From: an uncultured Eggerthellaceae bacterium
GTDB taxonomy: Bacteria > Actinomycetota > Coriobacteriia > Coriobacteriales > Eggerthellaceae
Direction: 5' to 3'
Length of the DNA stretch: 12,337 bases
Assembly: GCA_937892845.1 (NCBI GenBank)
Contig: CALBGP010000030.1
Coordinates: 1-12,337 of the forward strand
Under the pieces are notes generated by a model. That model worked only from the letters and a program-made list of their open reading frames with translations, had not been told where the DNA came from and made no database searches. Each line of letters begins with the position of its first letter. Positions within the stretch are counted from its first letter, which is position 1. The position numbers were made by a program, and so were the translations under genes. Positions 6,471 to 12,337 of the stretch are shown in pieces.

Positions 6471-7292
6471 GTGAACCCCCTCACCCGCTACTTCGATTCC
6501 GCCCGGCAGACCGCCAAGGAAAAGCCCTGGGTCTTCGGCCTCTATATCGTGCTGCGCCTGATTGTGCTGGCCATCATGATCCGCTCCTTTTTCACCGGAG
6601 CCTACGAATACGTGCTTTTGTGCCTGCTGGTCATAGTTCTGCTCTACATCCCCGATTTTCTGGAACGCAAGCTGAAGGTCGAAATCCCCAGCGTTCTCGA
6701 AGCCATTGTCATCCTGTTCATATTCGCCGCCGAAATCCTCGGCGAGATCGAAGCCTTCTATATCAAAATCCCCTTCTGGGACACCATGCTCCACACACTA
6801 TGGGGATTCCTGGCCGCAGGAATCGGCTTCGCCCTGGCCGACATCCTCAACCGCAGCCAGGCATCGCGCCTGCAACTGACCCCCATCTACATGGCCATCG
6901 TTGCGTTCTGCTTCTCCATGTCAGCGGGCGCCTTGTGGGAGCTATTCGAATACGGCGTCGATAGCATCCTCGGCTTCGACATGCAGAAAGACACCATTGT
7001 TGCGGCATTCAGCAGCGTCACGCTCGATCCTACGAATTCCAACATTGCCATTCCCGTCACCGGCATCACCGAAACCGCCATCACCACCGCCGACGGCACT
7101 GTGATCATTCCTGGCGGCTACCTGGACATCGGCCTGCACGACTCGATGGAAGACCTGCTGGTCAACATGGCAGGCGCCATCGTCTTCTCCATCATCGGAT
7201 TCGTCTACGTGAAGAACCGCAACAACGGCAAGGGCAAATCATTCGCCGCCCACTTCATTCCGCGCGCACTCCGTCCCGACGAGAAGAACTGA
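6471..7292 (+). CDS. Integral membrane protein, DUF2238 (YjdF)-like
   Basis: The 273-residue product (from GTG) has six predicted membrane helices at roughly 23-40, 45-61, 76-96, 107-125, 140-158 and 229-247. Conserved-looking polar motifs sit at the helix ends: FWDTMLHTLWGF (102-113), SAGALWELFEYGVD (151-164) and LHDSMEDLLVN (222-232). This pattern of DxxLH, WExxE and DxxxDLxxN matches the DUF2238/YjdF membrane family, whose function is unknown. About 60 residues between the last two helices form a Thr-rich non-membrane loop (IPVTGITETAITTADGT). A longer frame opens at 6345, but its 42 extra residues are basic, Pro/Thr-rich and unlike a membrane protein N-terminus, and they would span the candidate promoter. 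I therefore start at 6471, where AGGA provides ribosome binding. The gene stands alone and converges on the transporter operon. Confidence 0.8.
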   Translation: MNPLTRYFDSARQTAKEKPWVFGLYIVLRLIVLAIMIRSFFTGAYEYVLLCLLVIVLLYIPDFLERKLKVEIPSVLEAIVILFIFAAEILGEIEAFYIKIPFWDTMLHTLWGFLAAGIGFALADILNRSQASRLQLTPIYMAIVAFCFSMSAGALWELFEYGVDSILGFDMQKDTIVAAFSSVTLDPTNSNIAIPVTGITETAITTADGTVIIPGGYLDIGLHDSMEDLLVNMAGAIVFSIIGFVYVKNRNNGKGKSFAAHFIPRALRPDEKN

Positions 7293-7310
7293 GCCCGCCC
7301 GCCAGCCGTC

Positions 7311-7340
7311 CAGTCCGTTGCCGCCCAGTCCATCGCCGCC
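7311..7340 (+). repeat. Two tandem 15-bp units
   Basis: The unit cagtccgttgccgcc is followed directly by cagtccatcgccgcc, with two differences. It lies just after the DUF2238-like gene in GC-rich non-coding sequence. It may be simple replication slippage; no function is suggested. Confidence 0.5.
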
Positions 7341-7449
7341 CGGCCTGCCGTTGCCCAACATGTCGCGCAGGGCTCGCCGCCCTATTCACCGCCCGATCCT
7401 CGCTCCTTCGGCCTCGCCTTCGAAGGCCGCACCACGAAAAGCCGACTTG

Positions 7450-7497
7450 TGGTCAGAATCGCGAGTATTCGGTACCTAAAACTCACGCTTTTGACCA
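7450..7497. repeat. 48-bp imperfect palindrome in a convergent intergenic region
   Basis: The left arm begins TGGTCAGAATCGCGAGT and the right arm ends with TGACCA. They mirror each other around GGTACC (7471-7476), with 22 of 27 positions of the arm plus centre matching. The RNA from either strand could form a long hairpin. It lies in the 378-bp gap between the stop codons of two convergent genes (7293-7670), otherwise free of genes. It may serve as a bidirectional terminator-like structure or be a REP-type dispersed element. The gap also contains a short 5-bp C/G hairpin at 7657-7671 touching the permease stop codon, without a T-run. Confidence 0.7.
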
Positions 7498-7578
7498 TCG
7501 ACGGCATTCGGATCCGCTCGACGCGGCGTTTCCCCAGGTCGCGAAATGCCCACACGACCTACCGGGGTCGGCAAACCA

Positions 7579-7601
7579 CTAAAAACTCGCCATTTTGACC
7601 A
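7579..7601. repeat. Half copy of the 48-bp palindrome
   Basis: Read on the minus strand it begins TGGTCAAAATGGCGAGTT, closely matching both arms of the palindrome at 7450-7497 (TGGTCA, then GCGAGT or GTGAGT, then TTT). The matching second arm is missing. A further GCGAGTTTT directly upstream on the minus strand adds a partial repeat. Confidence 0.6.
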
Positions 7602-7670
7602 AAACTCGCGAAATCGAGTGCGGCACGACCCGACCCTGCCGGGAACCGCTGGGCTCACCCCCCCAGGGGG

Positions 7671-10600
7671 TCACTCCACCGACTTCAGGCTCTCCACCAT
7701 ATCAATGCGCGCAAGCTTACGGCGCATGAAGAACGCGACGATGCCCGTAAACACCATGGTCAGAACGAAAGCCAGCACGAAGCTTGCCGCATGGATCTCT
7801 CGACCGAACATGACCTGATCGACCTCGGCGGTCACCACCACGAAGCCCTCCATGAACACGCCCAGTCCAAGACCCACAAGCGCTCCGATGACCGCAAGCA
7901 GAATGACCTCGCGGAAAATGTAGGCCATCACCTCGTTGCGCGTAAAGCCCAGCACTTTGAGCGTGGCAATCTCGCGCTTTCGTTCGGTGATGTTGATATT
8001 CGTCAGGTTGTACAGCACCACAAACGCCAGAGCCATCGCCGAAACAACCAGCACAACCACGATGGAATTCACGCTGCCCAGCATAGTGCGGTATGAGTCG
8101 ATGGTCTCGTCGTTGAAGCCCACCGTCTTCACGCCGTCCAGCGCAAGAAGATCGGCGCTCAGCTGCTCACGAGCCTGAGAGCCGTCCGCTGCTTCCGCAT
8201 AGACCGCTGCGTAAACGGGCTCTTCACCGAAAGCGGACTCATAGACCTGAGGCGTCATGAACACGCATTGGCCCACGTAGTTTTCGGAAATACCGCCCAC
8301 CACCACCTCATGAGGCTGACCTGTTGCGTTGCCGATGGCATCCTGCTCGCTCAGCAGCAGCGTATCGCCCACCTCAAGATCATAGAATGTCGCCGTCTTC
8401 TCGCTGACCACAACTGCATTGCCTATGGACGCCATGTCGATGGGCCCCCCGGAAATGCGGTTGCGCACGGTCACGTAGCCGTCTTGGAAGACCGCCGGAT
8501 CCTTCGGCACGATCATGCTGATGTACTGCAGGCGCTCATCATCGGGCGAAGACGCCAGGATCGTGGTTGACTGGAGTGCGATATAGCGCTCAACAAGCGA
8601 CTCATCTGCAAGAACCGACTCGACTCGTTCCACCTGCTCATCGTTGATTTCTTCATCCAGACGCATAACGGTGTCGTAATGATAGATTTCCCCGAACTGC
8701 TTATCGATGATGTCATTGATCGCATCGTGCAGTCCCAGGCCTGTAAGCATGAGCGCCGTGCAGCCGGCAACTCCCACCACGGTCATGATGAAGCGGCTCT
8801 TATAGCGAATCAGATTTCGCGCCGTCACTTTCTGCAAGAAGCTCAGCCTATTCCATACCGGCTTGACCCGTTCAAGCAGAATGCGCTTGCCCGCCTTGGG
8901 CGCGCGCGGCAGCATGAGCGATGCCGGCGCCTCGCGCAATGTTGCAGCCGCGGCACACCATGTGGCAATCAAGGTGATACTCACGCACGCAATGGCCGAA
9001 GCCGCCGCGATACCCAAATTGATGGGCGTAGGGCTGACCGGCACTGCATAGACTATCGAATACGCCCACATGATCACGCCGGGAAGCACGTTGGCCATCA
9101 GCAAGATGCCTAAGATGCTGCCCACACCGCTGGCGATACCCGCATACGCCAGATATTTCGCAGTAATGCGGGCACGGCTGTAGCCGAGCGCTTTATACGT
9201 CCCGATAAGCACGCGTTCGTCTTCGATCATGCGCGCCATGGTGGTCAGCGACACGAGAGCCGCCACCAAAAAGAATATCAACGGGAACACTTGGGCTATG
9301 CGATCGATTCTGTCCGCATCGGCCATAAAGCTCTCCATGCCAAGGTTCTTCTCGCGATCCAGGACATGGACGTCGGGCTCCGCAATATCGTCGATTGTTT
9401 TTTGCGCCTCTTCAAGCTTGGTCTGGGCATCGGAGAATCCGCTTTCCGCCTCCGCCTTGCTGCGTTCGAACTCCGCCAAGCCCTGATCGTACGATGCCTT
9501 ACCCTCTTCCAATGCAGCAGAACCTGACTCGAATTCAGCACGACCCTGCTCCAATGCGGTACGTGCCGCGGCAAGTTGCGCCTCCCCTTCGGTCACACGC
9601 TGCCACGCATCATCGATTTCGCCCTGAGCCAATCCGAAAGCTGCTTCAGCCTGCTCGCGTGCGGTCGCAAGCTCTGCCCGAGATTGTTCCAACGCTTCCG
9701 GCACACCTGTAATCTGCCGGTCTATCTGCGCTATGCCCGCATTGAACTCGATAATCGCCTGAGCAAGCTGTTCACGCTGTTCCGCCAGCTCAGGGGGAAG
9801 TTGGCCCATTGCATCCAATGCCGCCAAAGCCTCTTCGGCAGCCGCAAGCTGTCTCGTCAATTCTTCTCGTTGGGCCAACGCCGCGTCGTAGGCCGCTTGA
9901 CCCGCGTCTATTTTACTTTGAGCCTCGGCAAAACCCGCTTCAGCCTGCTCACGCTGCGCTGCCAATTCACGTTCGCCCGCTTCAGCCTGCTCACGACCCC
10001 ATGCCAACTGGGCTTCCGAATCGGAGATCCTGTTTTGCGCCGACCAAAGCTCCGCCGCCGCCTGTCCAAGGCGGTCCTCGGATTTCCGTATGGTATCAGC
10101 GGATGCTTCGAGTTGCTCCTCAGCGTCATCCAGTTGCGCTTCGGCCTCTGCGCGTTCCCGCTCGAATTCCTCTTTGCTGGCATCCAGCTCGTCCTGAGCT
10201 TCAGCTACAACTTCAGCATGACGTGCTGCAGCGATGCCGGGCACGCACTCCTCTATGCGTTCAGCAACAGCATCGATCGCAGCGTCATATTCTTCGCCCG
10301 TAGCCGGCAAGTCCTTTGCTCCGGCAACGGTGATGAACGCTTCACTCCAGGGTATGCCGTCTGCGAAATCCGATTCAGCTATATAGGCATAAGTTTCAAC
10401 GCTTCCGCCGCCCAAGCTCGTTGAACCAAGGTCGGTAGTTGAAGTGTAGTATCCCGAACGTACGAAACCCACAACGGTCAGCTCGCGAACATCCAACACA
10501 TCGTCGGGGTCCTGAACGCCTTCTGTAATTCGGATCGAATCACCCAATTCAACAGGGGAATCCAACACCGCGTCAGCCGAAAGAACGCACTCGCCTGGAT

Positions 10601-11036
10601 GCTTCGGCCATGCGCCGCTTACCAGAATCGGGCGATTGATGTAGTCAGCATCGTCGGAAATCGCGTTGAGGCCATCGGAGCAATCAGCCGCTTGCGCCGC
10701 CTGCATGTCCAACGAGTGCAGGCGCATCACAACCTGTTTGCCGTTCGCCACCCCCATGACGTCGGTCTCATAGGCCGGCATAACGCCTTCCACGCCTTCC
10801 ACCTGGGATAATTTCTCTATCGATTCATTGGAAAGCCCTAACGTGGAAACCACGCGGATGTCTGAAACGTTCGTTCCGTCATAGTACATATCGCCCGCGA
10901 GCTTCATATCCGGGCTGGTCATACGCAAGCCAGCGTAGAACCCTGCACCCAAGGCGGCAATCACCGCAATAGCCACGAAACGACCCAATGACCCCTTGAT
11001 GGCGCGGCGCATCTCCTTGCCGAACATCCCCTTCAT
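7671..11036 (-). CDS. ABC transporter permease, FtsX-like, with long coiled-coil insert
   Basis: This 1,121-residue membrane protein is the permease of a MacB/LolCDE-type ABC system. Helix 1 lies near residues 20-40 and is followed by an extracytoplasmic MacB-like region to about 270. A highly repetitive Glu/Ala/Gln coiled coil (about 275-550) repeats REQAEAG-type units. The first FtsX block has three helices (about 583-700) and contains RMIEDERVLIGTYKALGYSR. A second half follows: helix near 750-770, an extracytoplasmic domain, and a second FtsX block at about 988-1105 containing NINITERKREIATLKVLGF. I start at ATG 11036 because AGGGG (11042-11046) is well spaced before it and overlaps the ATPase stop. 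An ATG at 11051 would overlap the ATPase end and lacks a Shine-Dalgarno. Such exporters move lipids, peptides or antibiotics, or transmit mechanical signals; the substrate cannot be read from sequence. It is co-translated with its ATPase. Confidence 0.92.
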   Translation of the reverse strand: MKGMFGKEMRRAIKGSLGRFVAIAVIAALGAGFYAGLRMTSPDMKLAGDMYYDGTNVSDIRVVSTLGLSNESIEKLSQVEGVEGVMPAYETDVMGVANGKQVVMRLHSLDMQAAQAADCSDGLNAISDDADYINRPILVSGAWPKHPGECVLSADAVLDSPVELGDSIRITEGVQDPDDVLDVRELTVVGFVRSGYYTSTTDLGSTSLGGGSVETYAYIAESDFADGIPWSEAFITVAGAKDLPATGEEYDAAIDAVAERIEECVPGIAAARHAEVVAEAQDELDASKEEFERERAEAEAQLDDAEEQLEASADTIRKSEDRLGQAAAELWSAQNRISDSEAQLAWGREQAEAGERELAAQREQAEAGFAEAQSKIDAGQAAYDAALAQREELTRQLAAAEEALAALDAMGQLPPELAEQREQLAQAIIEFNAGIAQIDRQITGVPEALEQSRAELATAREQAEAAFGLAQGEIDDAWQRVTEGEAQLAAARTALEQGRAEFESGSAALEEGKASYDQGLAEFERSKAEAESGFSDAQTKLEEAQKTIDDIAEPDVHVLDREKNLGMESFMADADRIDRIAQVFPLIFFLVAALVSLTTMARMIEDERVLIGTYKALGYSRARITAKYLAYAGIASGVGSILGILLMANVLPGVIMWAYSIVYAVPVSPTPINLGIAAASAIACVSITLIATWCAAAATLREAPASLMLPRAPKAGKRILLERVKPVWNRLSFLQKVTARNLIRYKSRFIMTVVGVAGCTALMLTGLGLHDAINDIIDKQFGEIYHYDTVMRLDEEINDEQVERVESVLADESLVERYIALQSTTILASSPDDERLQYISMIVPKDPAVFQDGYVTVRNRISGGPIDMASIGNAVVVSEKTATFYDLEVGDTLLLSEQDAIGNATGQPHEVVVGGISENYVGQCVFMTPQVYESAFGEEPVYAAVYAEAADGSQAREQLSADLLALDGVKTVGFNDETIDSYRTMLGSVNSIVVVLVVSAMALAFVVLYNLTNINITERKREIATLKVLGFTRNEVMAYIFREVILLAVIGALVGLGLGVFMEGFVVVTAEVDQVMFGREIHAASFVLAFVLTMVFTGIVAFFMRRKLARIDMVESLKSVE

Positions 11037-11044
11037 GGCAGCCC

Positions 11045-11746
11045 CTACCATTCAAGCAGGTCGGCAGACATGGGTGCGTCATTGGTCTCCATGCCTGCAA
11101 CTTTACCGCCGTTGATATGGATAACCCTGTCGGCAATGGACGTGAATGCGGAATTGTGCGTGATCAGAACAACAGTACGACCTGTTGACCTGCACGTATC
11201 CTGCAAGAGCTTCAAGATTGCCTTGCCGGTTTCGTAATCGAGCGCACCCGTAGGTTCATCGCAAAGCAGCAGCTTGGGGTTTTTCGCCAACGCGCGCGCA
11301 ATGGCGACGCGCTGCTGTTCACCGCCGGAAAGCTGCGAGGGGAAATTATCCGCTCGATGCCCCAGACCAACCTGCTGCAGCACCTCGCGTGCAGGCAACG
11401 GATCCTTGCAGATCTGCGAGGCAAGCTCGACATTTTCGAGCGCTGTAAGATTCTGCACCAAGTTGTAGAACTGAAAGACGAAGCCGATGTCATAACGCCG
11501 ATACAGCGTCAATTCCTTTTCGGAGAAATTGCTGATGTCGCGCCCGTCCAGCATTATGGTACCTGAAGTGCAAGTATCCATGCCGCCCAACATGTTCAGA
11601 ACCGTGGTCTTGCCAGCACCTGATGGACCCACGACCACAACCATTTCCCCACGTTCAATATCGAAGGTAACGCCTGAAGCGGCCTTCACCTCAACTTCAC
11701 CCATCTTATAGATTTTGCTGACGTTGCGGAATTCAACAAAGGCCAT
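11045..11746 (-). CDS. ABC transporter ATP-binding protein, MacB/LolD type
   Basis: The 233-residue cytoplasmic ATPase powers the adjacent FtsX-like permease. The nucleotide-binding motifs are complete: Walker A GPSGAGKTT (40-48), Q-loop Q92 in FVFQFYNL, signature LSGGEQQ (139-145), Walker B LLLCDEPTGALD (159-170) and the switch histidine H197 in LITHN. The GALD D-loop with the following YETG is characteristic of the MacB/LolD/SalX subgroup. Length is normal for that subgroup. ATG at 11746 has GGAG nine bases upstream. The TAG stop lies inside the permease Shine-Dalgarno, and the permease start is eight bases further on, so the two subunits are translationally coupled. No regulator gene (TetR or two-component system) lies next to the pair inside the window. 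Confidence 0.95.
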   Translation of the reverse strand: MAFVEFRNVSKIYKMGEVEVKAASGVTFDIERGEMVVVVGPSGAGKTTVLNMLGGMDTCTSGTIMLDGRDISNFSEKELTLYRRYDIGFVFQFYNLVQNLTALENVELASQICKDPLPAREVLQQVGLGHRADNFPSQLSGGEQQRVAIARALAKNPKLLLCDEPTGALDYETGKAILKLLQDTCRSTGRTVVLITHNSAFTSIADRVIHINGGKVAGMETNDAPMSADLLEW

Positions 11747-11851
11747 GGCTGCTCCGTACTCGCGTTCTTTCTCTTGAACACATTCTACAGAGCGTCAACT
11801 TGAGGCCCGTGACCAGCTCGTGTTGTTTGCCGAAATGAAACTTCGCAAGGC

Positions 11852-11959
11852 ATGTTTCAGCACAAAGAGAAAATAGAGGCAGTGTTCTTGGAGGCAATGG
11901 AAAAGATAGAAGCCCTCTTGAAAGTGAAAAGGGCGCCCCATAGGAGGCGCACCCTCTAA
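11852..11959 (+). CDS. Possible small basic/coiled-coil peptide or coding remnant
   Basis: A 35-codon frame from ATG 11852 reads MFQHKEKIEAVFLEAM, then EKIEALLKVKRAPHRRRTL and TAA. It contains two EKIEA units whose codons differ only at third positions (GAG AAA ATA GAG GCA versus GAA AAG ATA GAA GCC). Four silent changes with no amino-acid change argue that this frame has been under protein-level selection. The frame stays open upstream to 11813, so this may be the tail of a decayed longer gene. Ribosome binding is poor at 11852 (AAGG too close); the ATG at 11897 has GGAGG but close spacing. I do not recognise the family. Confidence 0.3.
   Translation: MFQHKEKIEAVFLEAMEKIEALLKVKRAPHRRRTL
11927..11954 (-). 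terminator. Intrinsic terminator, minus strand
   Basis: Minus-strand GGGTGCGCC (11954-11946) pairs with GGGCGCCC, apart from a bulge, around a short loop and is followed by TTTT (11930-11927) and a T-rich stretch. It would end a short transcript covering the small hydrophobic frame at 11976-12098 and would keep that transcript out of the ABC operon. Alternatively it could act as a leader attenuator of that operon. Confidence 0.6.
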
Positions 11960-11965
11960 CCCTCG

Positions 11966-12001
11966 ACGGGCGGTTTTAGTTTGACCGCTGAGGCCGCCCG
12001 T
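11966..12001 (-). other. Hairpin overlapping the end of a small reading frame
   Basis: Minus-strand ACGGGCGG (12001-11994) pairs perfectly with CCGCCCGT (11973-11966), leaving a 20-nt loop. Inside it GCGGT can pair alternatively with ACCGC, so two structures compete. The left arm also encodes the Asn-Gly-Arg-Pro end of the hydrophobic peptide. On the plus strand the same stem could serve as a weak terminator for the frame ending at 11959. Confidence 0.55.
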
Positions 12002-12098
12002 TTCGTCCTGCACATTCTACCACAAAACACGAGGAGATAACGAAACACCCCAAGCACACAATCCTATTCATGCTGAACAAAATCTCGCTTATGCTCAA
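11976..12098 (-). CDS. Candidate holin-like/Fst-like small hydrophobic peptide
   Basis: A frame of 40 codons from TTG 12098 (or 31 from ATG 12071) encodes a peptide with an N-terminal SISEIL, a hydrophobic stretch (IVCLGCFVISSCFVV) and a basic end GRNGRPQRSN. Small membrane toxins of type I toxin-antitoxin systems share this plan: a start followed by E-(A/I)-L, one membrane helix and a basic KN(D/G)RP-like tail. From memory, the tail codons in such genes lie in the left arm of a hairpin, as they do here. Neither start has a Shine-Dalgarno, and the Cys-rich helix is unusual, so it may be a decayed copy or a false frame. A longer frame extends upstream to 12329 but looks non-coding. Confidence 0.3.
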   Translation of the reverse strand: MSISEILFSMNRIVCLGCFVISSCFVVECAGRNGRPQRSN

Positions 12099-12121
12099 TA
12101 CGGTGGCGGTCGCAGGCAGCT

Positions 12122-12238
12122 TGATACAAAGCCGAAGCAGCATTGAAAGGTGATGCCTATGAGAGCCTAAGGTGCCGCACCTGCGCCTCCATCCGCAAGA
12201 ATGCATGGGAGAAATACATGAAGCCGAAAAGCAGCTGA
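12122..12238 (+). pseudogene. Possible coding remnant, unidentified
   Basis: After a TGA at 12122, 37 codons run to a TGA at 12236-12238 with no start before Met 30 or so. The frame ends ESLRCRTCASIRKNAW followed by EKYMKPKSS. The single CxxC and the basic, aromatic end look protein-like, and the residues before the TGA (RSQAA) may continue the frame through a nonsense change. No family is recognised. It lies in the 590-bp stretch without a sizeable gene. Confidence 0.22.
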
Positions 12239-12287
12239 AGATGTCCGGCACCGCACGAGATGTCCCGCGCCTCGCGAATCCGGGCAG

Positions 12288-12330
12288 AAAAAAAGCGCAC
12301 TTCTCGGTGCGCTCCGATGTTCGAAACATC
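12288..12330 (-). terminator. Strong intrinsic terminator of a minus-strand gene beyond the right edge
   Basis: On the minus strand AGCGCAC (12313-12307), loop CGAGAA and GTGCGCT (12300-12294) form a seven-base-pair hairpin followed directly by seven T residues (12294-12288). A second small hairpin, GATGTT/AACATC with a three-base loop (12316-12330), precedes it. The gene it ends must lie to the right of the window. Confidence 0.8.
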
Positions 12331-12337
12331 CGATGCG

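Noticed and set aside
6237..6794. Minus-strand frame of 185 codons
   Set aside because: It is the antisense shadow of the membrane-protein gene and its upstream region, with low-complexity composition and no recognisable motif.
9576..10424. Plus-strand frame of 282 codons
   Set aside because: It lies wholly antisense to the permease coiled coil. The repetitive GAG/GCC codons there keep the opposite strand free of stops, and the product has no domain pattern.
11927..12001. CRISPR repeat or tracrRNA-like element
   Set aside because: There are only two different hairpins, no repeated unit with spacers and no cas gene in the window.
11976..12329. 117-codon minus-strand frame running to the right edge
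   Set aside because: Its first two thirds cross a strong terminator and have erratic composition. Only the last 31-40 codons look possible as a gene, and these are listed separately.

Overview
The window suggests a chromosome of moderately high GC with many GTG starts and Gram-positive-style Shine-Dalgarno sequences. A Coriobacteriia-type actinobacterium is my best guess, resting on overall gene style rather than a marker gene, so it is weakly supported. The 1-5,900 part looks less GC-rich than the 6,300-11,750 part, which fits acquisition of the restriction-modification block by transfer.

Positions 1-5,914 hold a type I restriction-modification specificity locus built to rearrange. Read on the minus strand, five genes follow each other with 0-3 bp gaps or small overlaps: a ribbon-helix-helix protein, a GIY-YIG nuclease with a DUF4357 tail, hsdM, hsdS and a tyrosine recombinase. 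The end of a second hsdS enters from the left edge on the plus strand. A 28-bp site at the 3' end of each hsdS flanks the recombinase as a perfect inverted repeat, and a 21-bp copy of its core lies in the middle of the complete hsdS. Recombination between these sites can flip the recombinase alone or move a whole target-recognition domain between the two hsdS genes. No hsdR is in the window.

Positions 5,915-6,470 lack an intact gene but hold a start-less, stop-interrupted gene remnant and the promoter region of the next gene. At 6,471-7,292 a plus-strand gene encodes a six-helix DUF2238-like membrane protein. The 378-bp gap between it and the convergent transporter genes holds a 48-bp imperfect palindrome and a further half copy of it.

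Positions 7,671-11,746 (minus strand) encode a two-gene ABC exporter of the MacB/LolD type: an ATPase and a very long FtsX-like permease with about 275 residues of extracytoplasmic coiled coil. The final 590 bp (11,747-12,337) have no large gene. They hold a possible holin-like/Fst-like small hydrophobic peptide whose last codons form a terminator-like hairpin, a second terminator, a short plus-strand reading frame with a duplicated EKIEA unit, another degraded coding fragment, and a strong minus-strand terminator for a gene beyond the right edge.
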